Of a stretch of 64,000 bases of DNA, positions 34,297-42,418 are shown in pieces. Each line of letters starts with the position of its first letter. Position 1 is the first letter of the stretch. A program made the position numbers and the translations under genes. This DNA comes from Erysipelotrichaceae bacterium (lineage in GTDB: Bacteria > Bacillota_I > Bacilli_A > Erysipelotrichales > Erysipelotrichaceae), in the NCBI GenBank assembly GCA_017432005.1, contig JAFRKA010000003.1, positions 62,001 to 126,000 on the forward strand. The letters are read 5' to 3'. The notes below the pieces were generated by a model. It was not told the DNA's origin and did no database searches. It saw only the letters and a program-made list of their open reading frames with translations.

Positions 34297-35425
34297 ACTG
34301 CTTACTGTCTATGACGACAAAGAACCTCTGAATAACGTTGTAAGTGAATTAACTTTAGATGTTGATGAGGTTTTTTATGTTTATCACCACGATGTATCAC
34401 TGAATAATTTTGCGAACATCGAAGCCGTCGTAAAACGCTATAAAGACATCCCGGTACGTTTCATTCAGCTGCATGATGACGAGAAACAGCTGAAGGAACT
34501 GCTGGATGAGAATCCGAACATGATCATCGATGTCGGCGGAGCGAAGTATCTTTCCCTGCTGCTCTTCCAGCTGGCCCAAAGCGGAAACAACGAGATGATC
34601 TATTACGATGATGAAGAGAACGTCATCAAGGATTACCGTGATCACAAAGTAAGTCACAGAGAAGTCATCAGACTTACGATCGAAGATGTCCTGAAGCTCA
34701 GAGGCGGAGAGATCAGAGACTATATGCATCACAGCGTCTCAGATCCCAAATCAAAAGAGACGATCATCAGACTGGTGGAAGAGAACATGGAAAACTATTC
34801 TGCTTTCATCAAATATATGTCCAAAGTCAACTCCCTGGTCAACGGTGCTGATTATGTCGGAAACAACACCTACCTGCTCAACGAAGAAGCGATCAGACTG
34901 ATCAAGACAGATGTCGCCTACAAAAACATCGCTGACCTGTTCAGGATCGAAGAAGACCGCATCATCTTCAAGACCCGCAAGCTGAAGGAGATGGTCTGCG
35001 TCTCCGGAGCCTTCTTAGAGAATTACCTGTACATCAGACTGACAGAATCAGGATACTTCGATGATGTGAAGATGAGTGCCGTCATCGACTTCGCCGACGA
35101 TAAATACAACCACCCGGTCAGATGTGAGATCGACTGCCTGATCATCAGGAACAATCACCTCCTCTTCGTCTCCTGCAAGTCATCGAAAGCCGACACCGAA
35201 GCCCTCAACGAGATCTATGTCCACAACACCCGTTTCGGCAACGCGCTGTCCCAGCCGGTGCTCTGTGTCTGTGAGGAACTGGACCGCAAGTATCCGAGCA
35301 TCTATGCCAAGGGAGAAGAGCTCAACATCTACCTCGTCGACAAATCTTCGTTCATCGATCAAATCGTTTCCGATGTCTTCCTTTCGATCCTGGAAGGCCG
35401 CTATGTGTACGACACCCTGCCATAA
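34289..35425 (+). CDS. Card1/Can2-like CARF-nuclease homologue (DUF1887)
   Basis: Protein of 378 residues with the two-part layout of DUF1887/Card1 proteins. Residues 1-120 are a Rossmann-like CARF-type domain, with IDVGGAKYLSLLLF in the place of the CARF ligand loop (N-TGG-TK in relatives). Residues about 130-235 are a helical and wing-like linker. Residues 238-375 match the PD-(D/E)XK part: GAFLENYLYIRL (Glu244), VRCEIDCLIIRNN (Asp282), LLFVSCKSS (Lys297), then HNTRFGNALSQPVLCV. In active relatives the last motif reads ECK; here the Glu is Ser295, so cleavage may be weakened or lost. The gene overlaps recR by eight bases and no CRISPR locus is near, so a role tied to repair or a non-CRISPR ligand is plausible but unproven. 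Confidence 0.75.
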   Translation: MSKLLTVYDDKEPLNNVVSELTLDVDEVFYVYHHDVSLNNFANIEAVVKRYKDIPVRFIQLHDDEKQLKELLDENPNMIIDVGGAKYLSLLLFQLAQSGNNEMIYYDDEENVIKDYRDHKVSHREVIRLTIEDVLKLRGGEIRDYMHHSVSDPKSKETIIRLVEENMENYSAFIKYMSKVNSLVNGADYVGNNTYLLNEEAIRLIKTDVAYKNIADLFRIEEDRIIFKTRKLKEMVCVSGAFLENYLYIRLTESGYFDDVKMSAVIDFADDKYNHPVRCEIDCLIIRNNHLLFVSCKSSKADTEALNEIYVHNTRFGNALSQPVLCVCEELDRKYPSIYAKGEELNIYLVDKSSFIDQIVSDVFLSILEGRYVYDTLP

Positions 35426-35432
35426 AAGCGGG

Positions 35433-35441
35433 TGCTATAAT
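35433..35441 (+). promoter_or_regulatory. Extended -10 promoter of the EVE-like gene, predicted leaderless
   Basis: TGCTATAAT is a perfect extended -10. The ATG begins 11 bases after it and there is no ribosome binding site, so the leader would be only a few bases. Confidence 0.55.
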
Positions 35442-35452
35442 AAAACTGAAAA

Positions 35453-36325
35453 ATGTCCGCGATCGCATACGTCACTGATTCGAAGATGCTGGAACTACAT
35501 CGTCTGAACAGTCACAAAACGATGAACTTCTGGCGCTTATCAAACAACATCAACTTCTCGGATTTTACTGAAGGTGATCTGGTTTTCTTTTTATCCAAAG
35601 ACAAGGAACACCGTCAGAAAAACGAAAAAGGCATCGTCGGATTCGGACGCCTGGTCAGATTCAATATCGCATCCGTAAAAAAGATGTGGGATACCTACGG
35701 CATCCTCAACGGTTACAGAACATCGGATGAATTCAAAGAAGCCATCATCAGAGTCTCCAAAGACAAAAAGCTTCCGGCAAAGATCTCCAGCTTCTACCTG
35801 GAGAACGTCACCTTCTTCCAGCCGGTCTATCTGAGCGAATGCGGGATGAAGATCTCCAACAACATCGAATCCTATATCTATCTTAAAGATGAGGAGACGG
35901 TGATGAAACTCTTGAAGATCGCCCACCGTTCGGGAGATCTCTGGAGCGACATCGGCGGCAACAGCGAAGCGATCGAAAAGGAAGAGATCCTCTATGCCCT
36001 GTTCAGCGCTCACGATAAGATCGGCGACATCAACGTCTCGGATAAGATCTACCGCAGGTCACATCGCGAGATCAAGAAATACGGGATCGAGCATCCTGAA
36101 TATGTCTATGTCCGTGATTCCAATAACGAACTGTATAAACTTGAAAACAGAAAACTCGACATCGTCCTGTATGCCGACAAAGCTATCGATCAGCGGATGC
36201 TGGCAGGACAGGCCGCGATGTACAGACAGCTGATCAGAAAATACTGTTATTCAGATGTAAAGATATATTTCCACACCACCGACAGCAACGGTGAGCTGGA
36301 AGAAATGATGAACGGAGGAATATAA
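35453..36325 (+). CDS. EVE/PUA-like domain protein of unknown function
   Basis: Protein of 290 residues. The N-terminal half resembles EVE/PUA-fold modified-nucleotide readers: NFWRLSNNINFSDFTEGD, VFFLSKDK, KGIVGFGRL, then KMWDTYGILNGY and FFQPVYLSE. This is a weak, pattern-level similarity. The C-terminal half is alpha/beta with RRSHREIKKYG and KLDIVLYADKAIDQRMLAGQ, whose Asp and helix order would suit a nuclease-like or DUF fold, but I cannot assign it. It lies 27 bases after the Card1-like gene with its own promoter, so the two may act together on nucleic acid. Confidence 0.55.
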   Translation: MSAIAYVTDSKMLELHRLNSHKTMNFWRLSNNINFSDFTEGDLVFFLSKDKEHRQKNEKGIVGFGRLVRFNIASVKKMWDTYGILNGYRTSDEFKEAIIRVSKDKKLPAKISSFYLENVTFFQPVYLSECGMKISNNIESYIYLKDEETVMKLLKIAHRSGDLWSDIGGNSEAIEKEEILYALFSAHDKIGDINVSDKIYRRSHREIKKYGIEHPEYVYVRDSNNELYKLENRKLDIVLYADKAIDQRMLAGQAAMYRQLIRKYCYSDVKIYFHTTDSNGELEEMMNGGI

Positions 36326-36326
36326 A

Positions 36327-36412
36327 AAAGCTTCATCAATGAAGCGCCGGGGAGCAAAGAAGTCCCCAGATAAAGATAAACAAACTACAACATTCCCCAA
36401 GAGTGTTGTTTT
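36327..36412 (+). promoter_or_regulatory. Candidate structured leader with three hairpins
   Basis: The gap before the next gene holds GCTTCA-TCAA-TGAAGC (36330-36345), GGGGA/TCCCC (36349-36367) and ACAACATT/AGTGTTGT (36387-36409) followed by TTTCTT. The loop of hairpin 3 contains TCCCC, which could pair with the GGGGA of hairpin 2 instead. A terminator-like last stem plus a competing pairing is the form of a leader switch, but no known riboswitch class is matched. It may simply be the terminator of the upstream gene. Confidence 0.4.
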
Positions 36413-36427
36413 CTTACCTTAAAGAAC

Positions 36428-37684
36428 ATGATCCTGGAACAGATAGATAAAAGACTGCTGGACATTGCTTCAGAGTCAGACGAAGTACTGAAAGACATAT
36501 ACGACGAGATCGACAGAGTTTCTCTGCTCAACTCCGATCGTATCCTTTCGGCGTTCATCGAAAACCAGGTATCATATACCGACTTCAGCGACATCAATGG
36601 CTACGGTGATTATGATGCCGGAAGAGACAAGCTGGAAAAGATCTTTGCGAAAGTTCTGGGTACTGAGGATGCACTGGTCAGACCGCAGATCATGTCCGGG
36701 ACCAACGCTCTGTATCTGGCCTTCTCGGCCCTGCTTAAGCATGGCGATACACTGATCTCTTTGACCGGTACACCTTACGACTCCCTGCAGGAGATGATCG
36801 GACTTTGTGGAGGATCTTCACAGTCCTTAATAGCCAACGGCGTCAATTATGAACAGATCGATCTCAAAGACGGAAATTTCGATACTGAAAAGATCATTGA
36901 ACGTCTTAAGAAGAACGATGTGAAGCTCGTGGAGGTCCAGCGCTCAAGAGGCTACTCTCAAAGGCCTTCACTGAACATCGCCAAAATCGAAGCAGTTATA
37001 AACAAGATCAGAGAAGTAAATAAAGAAGCGATAATCATGGTCGACAACTGTTACGGTGAACTAGTCGAAGAAAAAGAACCGGGACATGTCGGCGCTGATG
37101 TCGTCGTCGGATCACTGATGAAGAATCTTGGTGGAGGCATAGCCTCTACTGGAGGATATATCGCCGGCAAAAAAGAATATGTGCAGATGATCGCAGAGAG
37201 ACTGACGGCTCCGGGTATAGGTAAGAAACAGGGAGCCAACTTCAATCAGAACAACTCCTTCTTCAAAGGTCTGTTCATGGCACCAAACGCCGTGCGAAAT
37301 GCTATGAAGACCGCGGTCTTTGCCTCCTATATGCTGGAAAAGACCGGCTTCAAGAATGTCTCACCTCGTTATGACGAAAAGAGGACAGACATCATCCAGA
37401 CAGTAGAGCTTGGCAGCAAAGAAAACCTGGTGAACTTTGCCCAGGGAATACAGGAGTCATCCCCAATCGACTCTTTCGTCAGAGTAATGCCGGCACCGAT
37501 GCCGGGCTACCCTTTCGACGAAGTGATGGCCTGCGGCAGCTTTACTCAGGGAAGTACGATCGAGCTGAGTGCCGATGCCCCGGTCATTGAACCGTATATC
37601 CTGTACATGCAGGGTGGACTCTCGCTGGAGTACGGTAAACTGGGAATATTGCTGGCATTATCAAAACTTAAAATCAACTCGTAA
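36428..37684 (+). CDS. PLP-dependent methionine gamma-lyase family protein (aluminium-resistance protein type)
   Basis: Cytoplasmic fold-type I PLP enzyme of 418 residues, related to the PF06838 group often labelled aluminium resistance protein, and distantly to cystathionine/methionine gamma-lyases. It shows YGDYDAGRDKLEKIFA and QIMSGTNALYLAFSALL near the N-terminus. The cofactor Asp is in IIMVDNCYGE, and the Schiff-base Lys is K232 in GSLMKNLGGG. MPAPMPGYPFDEVMACGSF in the C-terminal domain is characteristic. The ribosome binding site is weak. The reaction in vivo is not established for the family; sulfur amino-acid metabolism is the usual guess. Confidence 0.85.
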   Translation: MILEQIDKRLLDIASESDEVLKDIYDEIDRVSLLNSDRILSAFIENQVSYTDFSDINGYGDYDAGRDKLEKIFAKVLGTEDALVRPQIMSGTNALYLAFSALLKHGDTLISLTGTPYDSLQEMIGLCGGSSQSLIANGVNYEQIDLKDGNFDTEKIIERLKKNDVKLVEVQRSRGYSQRPSLNIAKIEAVINKIREVNKEAIIMVDNCYGELVEEKEPGHVGADVVVGSLMKNLGGGIASTGGYIAGKKEYVQMIAERLTAPGIGKKQGANFNQNNSFFKGLFMAPNAVRNAMKTAVFASYMLEKTGFKNVSPRYDEKRTDIIQTVELGSKENLVNFAQGIQESSPIDSFVRVMPAPMPGYPFDEVMACGSFTQGSTIELSADAPVIEPYILYMQGGLSLEYGKLGILLALSKLKINS

Positions 37685-37720
37685 TAGTAACAACAGAATA
37701 ATTTAAGAGGATTAGATATT

Positions 37721-40036
37721 ATGAAAAGAATATTGAGAACGTTATTGATAACACTGATGTTGGTAAACGCATTTGTCAATCCGGTTTGTGCGAATTCCGA
37801 CTCCACACAGAACACCAACACCACAAACACAGCGCCTGATCAGAGTAAGGCAAACGTTACATTCAACGACGAAACAAAAAAGATTGAAATCTCTTTTAAT
37901 GATTATGCTGCATATGAGCAGGTATTTAATCATGTCGTGATCACGGGCGATTTCCAGAATAGCCCTTGGACGGTATATAAAGGTAGCAACGATGTTACTT
38001 ATGCAAACGGCATTTATAGCATTATAGGCGAACCTATCGGCGAGAACAACGGAACATATCAGGTCGAATTCTTCGCAAACGGATATGACAGTTTTACGAA
38101 GAGCTTTGTAATCGACTGCTATGTCACTCCAACTACCGAAGGAACAGCGGACCCGGCAATTACAAGCGTTAATTTTAACGAAACCACCAAAGCGATCGAC
38201 GTAGTATGCAGCTCAAACGATTATTATAAAGCCATCGCTTTTGTATACCTTACAGTAGATAGTAGCAACCCAAGCAACAGCTGGTATACCAGCATCGAAG
38301 ATACCGTAAACGTCACCAAAAACGATACTAACAACAGTTTTTCAATATCAACCACCAGAGGCATAGGCGAAAACAACGGTACTTACAATTTCAGGATCGT
38401 TGCGAAAGGCTATAAATTCTATAACTGTCAATACACCATCTCTTGTTATGAGGGAGGCGGTGGACAGCAGGGCGACAATTTCCCAAGCGATTTCTCTGCT
38501 GAAGTGAACAATGACGGCGATCTTCTGATTTATTCCACAGACCAAGATTTCCTTAATGCGATGGTCGCTCAATACGGCTCCTCAACAAACATCATTATTG
38601 GCGAATGCGGTCCGTTTTATGATCTTGGTGATGATCTCAACATCTCTACATACTTCTTTGGTGTACACAATGGCGCCGAAGGCGAAAGAGTGTTTGCGCC
38701 GCTAAGGAAAAAAGGAAACCTTGTAATTTTCAGTGTTGAAAGTCAGCAGAACAAACCGGAGACCGACGTTTACAGAGGCCAGGTCCTGAACGATGTCGAT
38801 TACACGCTGATATTTGAAGTCAACGGTTATGGCAGCAAGAGGATGCAAAACACTTTCAGATTCACTAAAGCAAACACGAGGATCCCGACTAACCACGTAA
38901 AAGCATATATAGCTGACGGATACCTGATCGTTTCAGCGATCGACGACCAGGGTCTTGATTTCCTTAACAACATCTATTTTGCTCAGGTCGCAAAACTAGA
39001 CAACAGAAACATGATAAGCGAAAGTAGGATGCAGGATGACGAGATAACTTCGCAGATCTTCGACACCATCTCTGATACTTATGATCGTGTTTACAGGATC
39101 GATTCGGATGGTATGGGCAACTTGAACGAATGGACGGCGCTGATCGATGCAACAGGTTACGGACAGTATTGCTACGACGGAAGACTGCATGGCGGAGTAA
39201 TAAATGTTACCGTTGAAAAGTTTAAGGTCAACTTGAGAGACATCAATAATGAAATATCTTCTTCAGAAGACGTCATCGGTATTTATAAACTTCCGGAGAT
39301 CTCACCAGTTACGAACAAGGTCGTTCAGGGCTGGAGAGTCAAGGACAAGAACAACGATACTACCAGATGTATAGGTGAAGAGATATTCATCACGGCCGAT
39401 ACAGAGCTCTACGCGATTTATAAGGACGTAGAGACGCCGGATAAAGTAGACATGAATGTGATCAAAGAAGAGATCATGGTCAATACGATCAAGAAGATCC
39501 GTGTTTCCGGAAACGCCTTTGACGCACAGGTACAGAACGACAGCTTCATCAGCAACACCGATAAAAACAATGGTGTTCTGATCTGGGTCGAGACCACTGA
39601 GCTTTCAGAAGACACGGATGAATACGAGCAGATCCAGAGAGCTTTGATCAAAGAAGACGAGAGCGTTAATGACGATCTGCTTTCTGTCATCGACATCAAC
39701 GTCTTCAAACAGGTCGGAATCGACAGCAGCGCCATCAAGATCTCTGAGACCGATACTGAAGTTGAGATCGTCCTCGATCTCAGCAACAGGCAGGACTTAC
39801 GGAAGCTCGCAGAAGAAGGAAGACTTGGGCTGTTCAGCATTCACGAAGGAAAAGTTCAGGGTCTTATCAGAGGCGTTTATGATAAGAACACCGGCAAATA
39901 CACCGTGAAACTGTCAAAGTTCTCGACCTTCGCCTTCATTGAAGCAGAGGAAGATGCATCTACCGTCATCGATTCCTCTCCTTCAAAGAGCAAGTCATCA
40001 AGATCCTATACAGCACCAAAGACCGGGATCGAGTGA
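37721..40036 (+). CDS. Large secreted surface protein ending in APKTG
   Basis: Protein of 771 residues. A signal peptide covers about 1-25 (MKRILRTLLITLMLVNAFVNPVCA), followed by an Asn/Thr-rich linker. Two related beta domains at about 45-135 and 145-245 share SVNFNETTKAI/VTFNDETKKI and GIGENNGTY/PIGENNGTY motifs, so they arose by duplication. A Gly-rich hinge and two or three further beta domains follow, then a domain with KVVQGWRVKDKNN typical of InlB B-repeat-like modules. A Ser/Lys linker leads to the end SYTAPKTGIE. The APKTG box looks like a sortase signal, but the hydrophobic segment and basic tail that should follow are missing. GAGG precedes the ATG. Ligand unknown. Confidence 0.8.
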   Translation: MKRILRTLLITLMLVNAFVNPVCANSDSTQNTNTTNTAPDQSKANVTFNDETKKIEISFNDYAAYEQVFNHVVITGDFQNSPWTVYKGSNDVTYANGIYSIIGEPIGENNGTYQVEFFANGYDSFTKSFVIDCYVTPTTEGTADPAITSVNFNETTKAIDVVCSSNDYYKAIAFVYLTVDSSNPSNSWYTSIEDTVNVTKNDTNNSFSISTTRGIGENNGTYNFRIVAKGYKFYNCQYTISCYEGGGGQQGDNFPSDFSAEVNNDGDLLIYSTDQDFLNAMVAQYGSSTNIIIGECGPFYDLGDDLNISTYFFGVHNGAEGERVFAPLRKKGNLVIFSVESQQNKPETDVYRGQVLNDVDYTLIFEVNGYGSKRMQNTFRFTKANTRIPTNHVKAYIADGYLIVSAIDDQGLDFLNNIYFAQVAKLDNRNMISESRMQDDEITSQIFDTISDTYDRVYRIDSDGMGNLNEWTALIDATGYGQYCYDGRLHGGVINVTVEKFKVNLRDINNEISSSEDVIGIYKLPEISPVTNKVVQGWRVKDKNNDTTRCIGEEIFITADTELYAIYKDVETPDKVDMNVIKEEIMVNTIKKIRVSGNAFDAQVQNDSFISNTDKNNGVLIWVETTELSEDTDEYEQIQRALIKEDESVNDDLLSVIDINVFKQVGIDSSAIKISETDTEVEIVLDLSNRQDLRKLAEEGRLGLFSIHEGKVQGLIRGVYDKNTGKYTVKLSKFSTFAFIEAEEDASTVIDSSPSKSKSSRSYTAPKTGIE

Positions 40037-40060
40037 TCTTGCTATACAAATTAGGAAGAT

Positions 40061-40087
40061 AACGCGAAGTCGATGGCTTCGCGTTTT
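40061..40087 (+). terminator. Terminator after the 37.7-40.0 kb surface protein gene
   Basis: AACGCGAAG / CTTCGCGTT stem (9 bp) with a 7-base loop, then TT. It also shows that an ATG at 40073 inside the hairpin is not the start of the next gene. Confidence 0.75.
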
Positions 40088-40102
40088 CCGATAAAAACGA
40101 AT

Positions 40103-40948
40103 ATGGGTTATTTATATGTAGTATTATCTTCAATATTTTTTGGCATAATGCCTTCGGTTCAGAATAAGGCCATGCTTAACGGAGCTGAACCGCTGAACGT
40201 AACACTGGTATGCCACGGCGTCTGTCTGACAGTCGTCTTTTTACTGTGCCTTTATAAGAAGATCGACCTCCGTTTAACAAAGAAAGAATTTTTGATCTAC
40301 GTGTTTTCGGGCGGTTTTGGATTATTTGTGACTGATCTGTGTCTGAATCTGGCTTATACGAAGATGCCGGTAGGAATGGTCACGATGGTCCACTTCACCT
40401 ATCCGGTGCTGGTCTGTTTCGGAGGAGTGTTGTTCTTTAGGGAAAAGATGAATCTGTACAAGATAAGCGCGATCATCCTTTCAGTTACAGGACTCTTTCT
40501 GCTGAGCGGCTCAGGAAACGTCGCCGACAAAGGAGGGGTTATCATTGCGCTGATCTCGGCCTTTGCCTATGCGATGAATCTGATGATCATCGATCATAGT
40601 GCTATCTCCGGTCACAGTTCATTAAAGAAGAACTTCTATATCTTTCTTTTTTCATACATTTGTTCTATGCTGGTCAGTGCCTCTGATTTCGGATCGCTTC
40701 ATTTCGAAGCAAACCAGATGATCTGGATGATCATTGCTGGATTGATAATGATGGCCGGAAGCGTCTTCCTCACTTTAGGCATAAAACTCATAGGCAGCTC
40801 CGATACGGCTTTCATCTCGACCCTGGAGCCGATCACTTCGGTGCTGTTCAGCGCCCTCATCTATCATTACGCTCTGGAAGCACGAAGCATCATAGGCTGC
40901 ATCCTGATCATCCTCTCACTGATTCCGATCATCATCGACGAAGACTAA
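40103..40948 (+). CDS. DMT-superfamily transporter (EamA domains)
   Basis: Inner-membrane permease of 281 residues with ten hydrophobic helices in two EamA repeats. Repeat one has VLSSIFFGIMPSVQNKAML through MVTMVHFTYPVLVC; repeat two has ISAFAYAMNLMIID through STLEPITSVLFSALIYH. The second-repeat motif with Glu-Pro-Ile in the ninth helix is typical of EamA exporters of amino acids or metabolites. ATG 40103 was chosen because the longer frame begins inside the preceding terminator and its extra ten residues are polar. No ribosome binding site is evident. The substrate is unknown. Confidence 0.85.
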   Translation: MGYLYVVLSSIFFGIMPSVQNKAMLNGAEPLNVTLVCHGVCLTVVFLLCLYKKIDLRLTKKEFLIYVFSGGFGLFVTDLCLNLAYTKMPVGMVTMVHFTYPVLVCFGGVLFFREKMNLYKISAIILSVTGLFLLSGSGNVADKGGVIIALISAFAYAMNLMIIDHSAISGHSSLKKNFYIFLFSYICSMLVSASDFGSLHFEANQMIWMIIAGLIMMAGSVFLTLGIKLIGSSDTAFISTLEPITSVLFSALIYHYALEARSIIGCILIILSLIPIIIDED

Positions 40949-40967
40949 GGTTTCAATGCATAATAAA

Positions 40968-40984
40968 AGCCTGTTTAACAGGCT
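40968..40984 (-). terminator. Terminator spanning the SDR stop codon
   Basis: On the minus strand AGCCTGT-TAA-ACAGGCT followed by TTTATTA. The loop is the TAA stop codon of the SDR gene itself. Confidence 0.7.
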
Positions 40985-41721
40985 CCTATCTGACCGCCAT
41001 CGATCCTGATGACGGTGTTGTTAATATAATCTGCTTCATCACTGATCAGGAACCTGACCAGATGAGCGACTTCTTCTGGTTCCCCATACCTTCCGACGAG
41101 GATCTTTTCGGTCTCCTGTTTCAGGAACTCCTCGTTATATCCGTCAAGTTCGTGTTCCGTACCGATGAAACCCGGAGCGATCGCATTGACGTGCACATAA
41201 GGCGCAAACTGAACGGCCAGGTCATGAGTCAGGGAGATCAGTGCAGCCTTGGATGCGTCATAGTCAAAACACATCGGATAGTAGGTGTTGATGCCGTTGG
41301 TTGAAGCGATGTTGATGATCCTGCCGTAATCTGTTTCGTGCATGTGGCGGTAGGCTCTGATCGCACAGTTATAGGCTCCGACGACATTGACGTCCAGGGT
41401 CTTTCTGAATTCGTCAGCATTCTTAAGATGAAAGAGATTGGAAAGATCGATGGCGGCGTTGTTGATCAGGATATCGACTCCGCCGAACTTTTCTTCGATC
41501 AGCGAAAACATCAGATCGACCTCGTTCTCTTTTGAGACATCAGCCCTGACAGCCAAAGCTTCACTCTGATATTCTTCCTTTATCAGATTTTCCAGTTCTA
41601 AAGCCTTATCTTTGGAATTAAGATAGTTGATGATGATATTGAATCCCTGTTCAGCCAGCTCAAGAGCGATGGCCTTGCCTATCCCTTGTGCTGCGCCGGT
41701 AATCAGTACGGTCTTGCTCAT
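40975..41721 (-). CDS. Short-chain dehydrogenase/reductase (FabG-like)
   Basis: NAD(P)-dependent oxidoreductase of 248 residues, classical SDR length. The cofactor motif is TGAAQGIGKAIA (TGxxxGxG) at about 8-19. NNAA follows strand 4, then the active Ser in IINIAST, and YDASKAA supplies the catalytic Tyr and Lys. The PGFIGTEHEL segment is the substrate-loop start. It resembles 3-oxoacyl-ACP reductases, but there are no other fatty-acid genes here, so the substrate could be a different alcohol or ketone. It lies downstream of efp on the same strand but behind efp's terminator. Confidence 0.88.
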   Translation of the reverse strand: MSKTVLITGAAQGIGKAIALELAEQGFNIIINYLNSKDKALELENLIKEEYQSEALAVRADVSKENEVDLMFSLIEEKFGGVDILINNAAIDLSNLFHLKNADEFRKTLDVNVVGAYNCAIRAYRHMHETDYGRIINIASTNGINTYYPMCFDYDASKAALISLTHDLAVQFAPYVHVNAIAPGFIGTEHELDGYNEEFLKQETEKILVGRYGEPEEVAHLVRFLISDEADYINNTVIRIDGGQIGAC

Positions 41722-41726
41722 AATTT

Positions 41727-41751
41727 AAAAAAGAGCTTATATTAAGCTCTT
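41727..41751 (-). terminator. Terminator spanning the efp stop codon
   Basis: On the minus strand AAGAGCTTA-ATA-TAAGCTCTT followed by TTTTTAAATT. The 9-bp stem includes the TAA stop codon of efp. Confidence 0.75.
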
Positions 41752-42299
41752 GATGAATATTTACCGTCGATCGAGGAGACCAGGATCTTTTCGCCTTCTT
41801 CGATGAACTGCGGAACTCTGAGGGTCAGACCTGTATCAGTAACGGCGTCTTTTGTCTGAGTTGACGGAGCACCTTTGATAGCCGGGCTCGTTTCAGCGAC
41901 GACGAGTTCTACTTTATCAGGAACAGAGATCGCCAGCAGCTGTCCTTCAAACAGCATCAGCTGTACTTCCATCGATTCCGTCAGGAAATATTTGTTGAAA
42001 CCGACCTGTTCTTCACTCAGTTCATAAGTTTCGAATGATTCCATATCCATGAAGTAATAAGTATTGTCTGCAGAATAGGAATACTGTGCAGGTCTCTTTT
42101 CAATAACGGCTGCGTCGAATTTGACGTTGGCGTTAAAGTTTCTTTCCTGAGTAGCACCGGTCTTCAGGTTCTTCATCTTGGTCCTGAGGATAGCAGCACC
42201 TTTACCAGGTTTTACATGCTGAAAGTCAATGACCTGCCAAGGGTCACCGTCTACGATAAGAGTTAATCCAGTTTTGAAATCACCAGCTTCAATTGCCAT
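41742..42299 (-). CDS. efp: Elongation factor P
   Basis: Relieves ribosome stalling at polyproline stretches. It has 185 residues in three beta-barrel domains: KOW-like domain I (1-65), OB domains II (about 66-128) and III (130-185). The loop tip reaching the peptidyl-transferase centre is HVKPGKGAA with Lys33 as the residue commonly modified. The C-terminal DTGLTLRVPQFIEEGEKI stretch includes the family signature TGLTLRVPQFI. AAAGGTGG lies before the ATG. Monocistronic. Confidence 0.95.
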   Translation of the reverse strand: MAIEAGDFKTGLTLIVDGDPWQVIDFQHVKPGKGAAILRTKMKNLKTGATQERNFNANVKFDAAVIEKRPAQYSYSADNTYYFMDMESFETYELSEEQVGFNKYFLTESMEVQLMLFEGQLLAISVPDKVELVVAETSPAIKGAPSTQTKDAVTDTGLTLRVPQFIEEGEKILVSSIDGKYSSRA

Positions 42300-42418
42300 A
42301 ATTTACCACCTTTATTAAATATTTTTACATCGATTATTCTATCAAATTTTATATTCGCATATCAAATTCAAGGTTGTTGTGTAATCAGTCTGTCTGATAT
42401 AGTCTGGAAAGGCTGGAG

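Noticed and set aside
34289..36325. CRISPR-Cas locus
   Set aside because: The Card1-like protein suggested one, but no repeat-spacer array or cas gene is present anywhere in the window.
39990..40036. Standard LPXTG sortase anchoring for the two APKTG proteins
   Set aside because: No hydrophobic helix or basic tail follows the motif in either gene, in any frame.
40073..40102. Upstream ATG for the DMT transporter
   Set aside because: It lies in the loop of the preceding terminator and adds a polar stretch before the first membrane helix.
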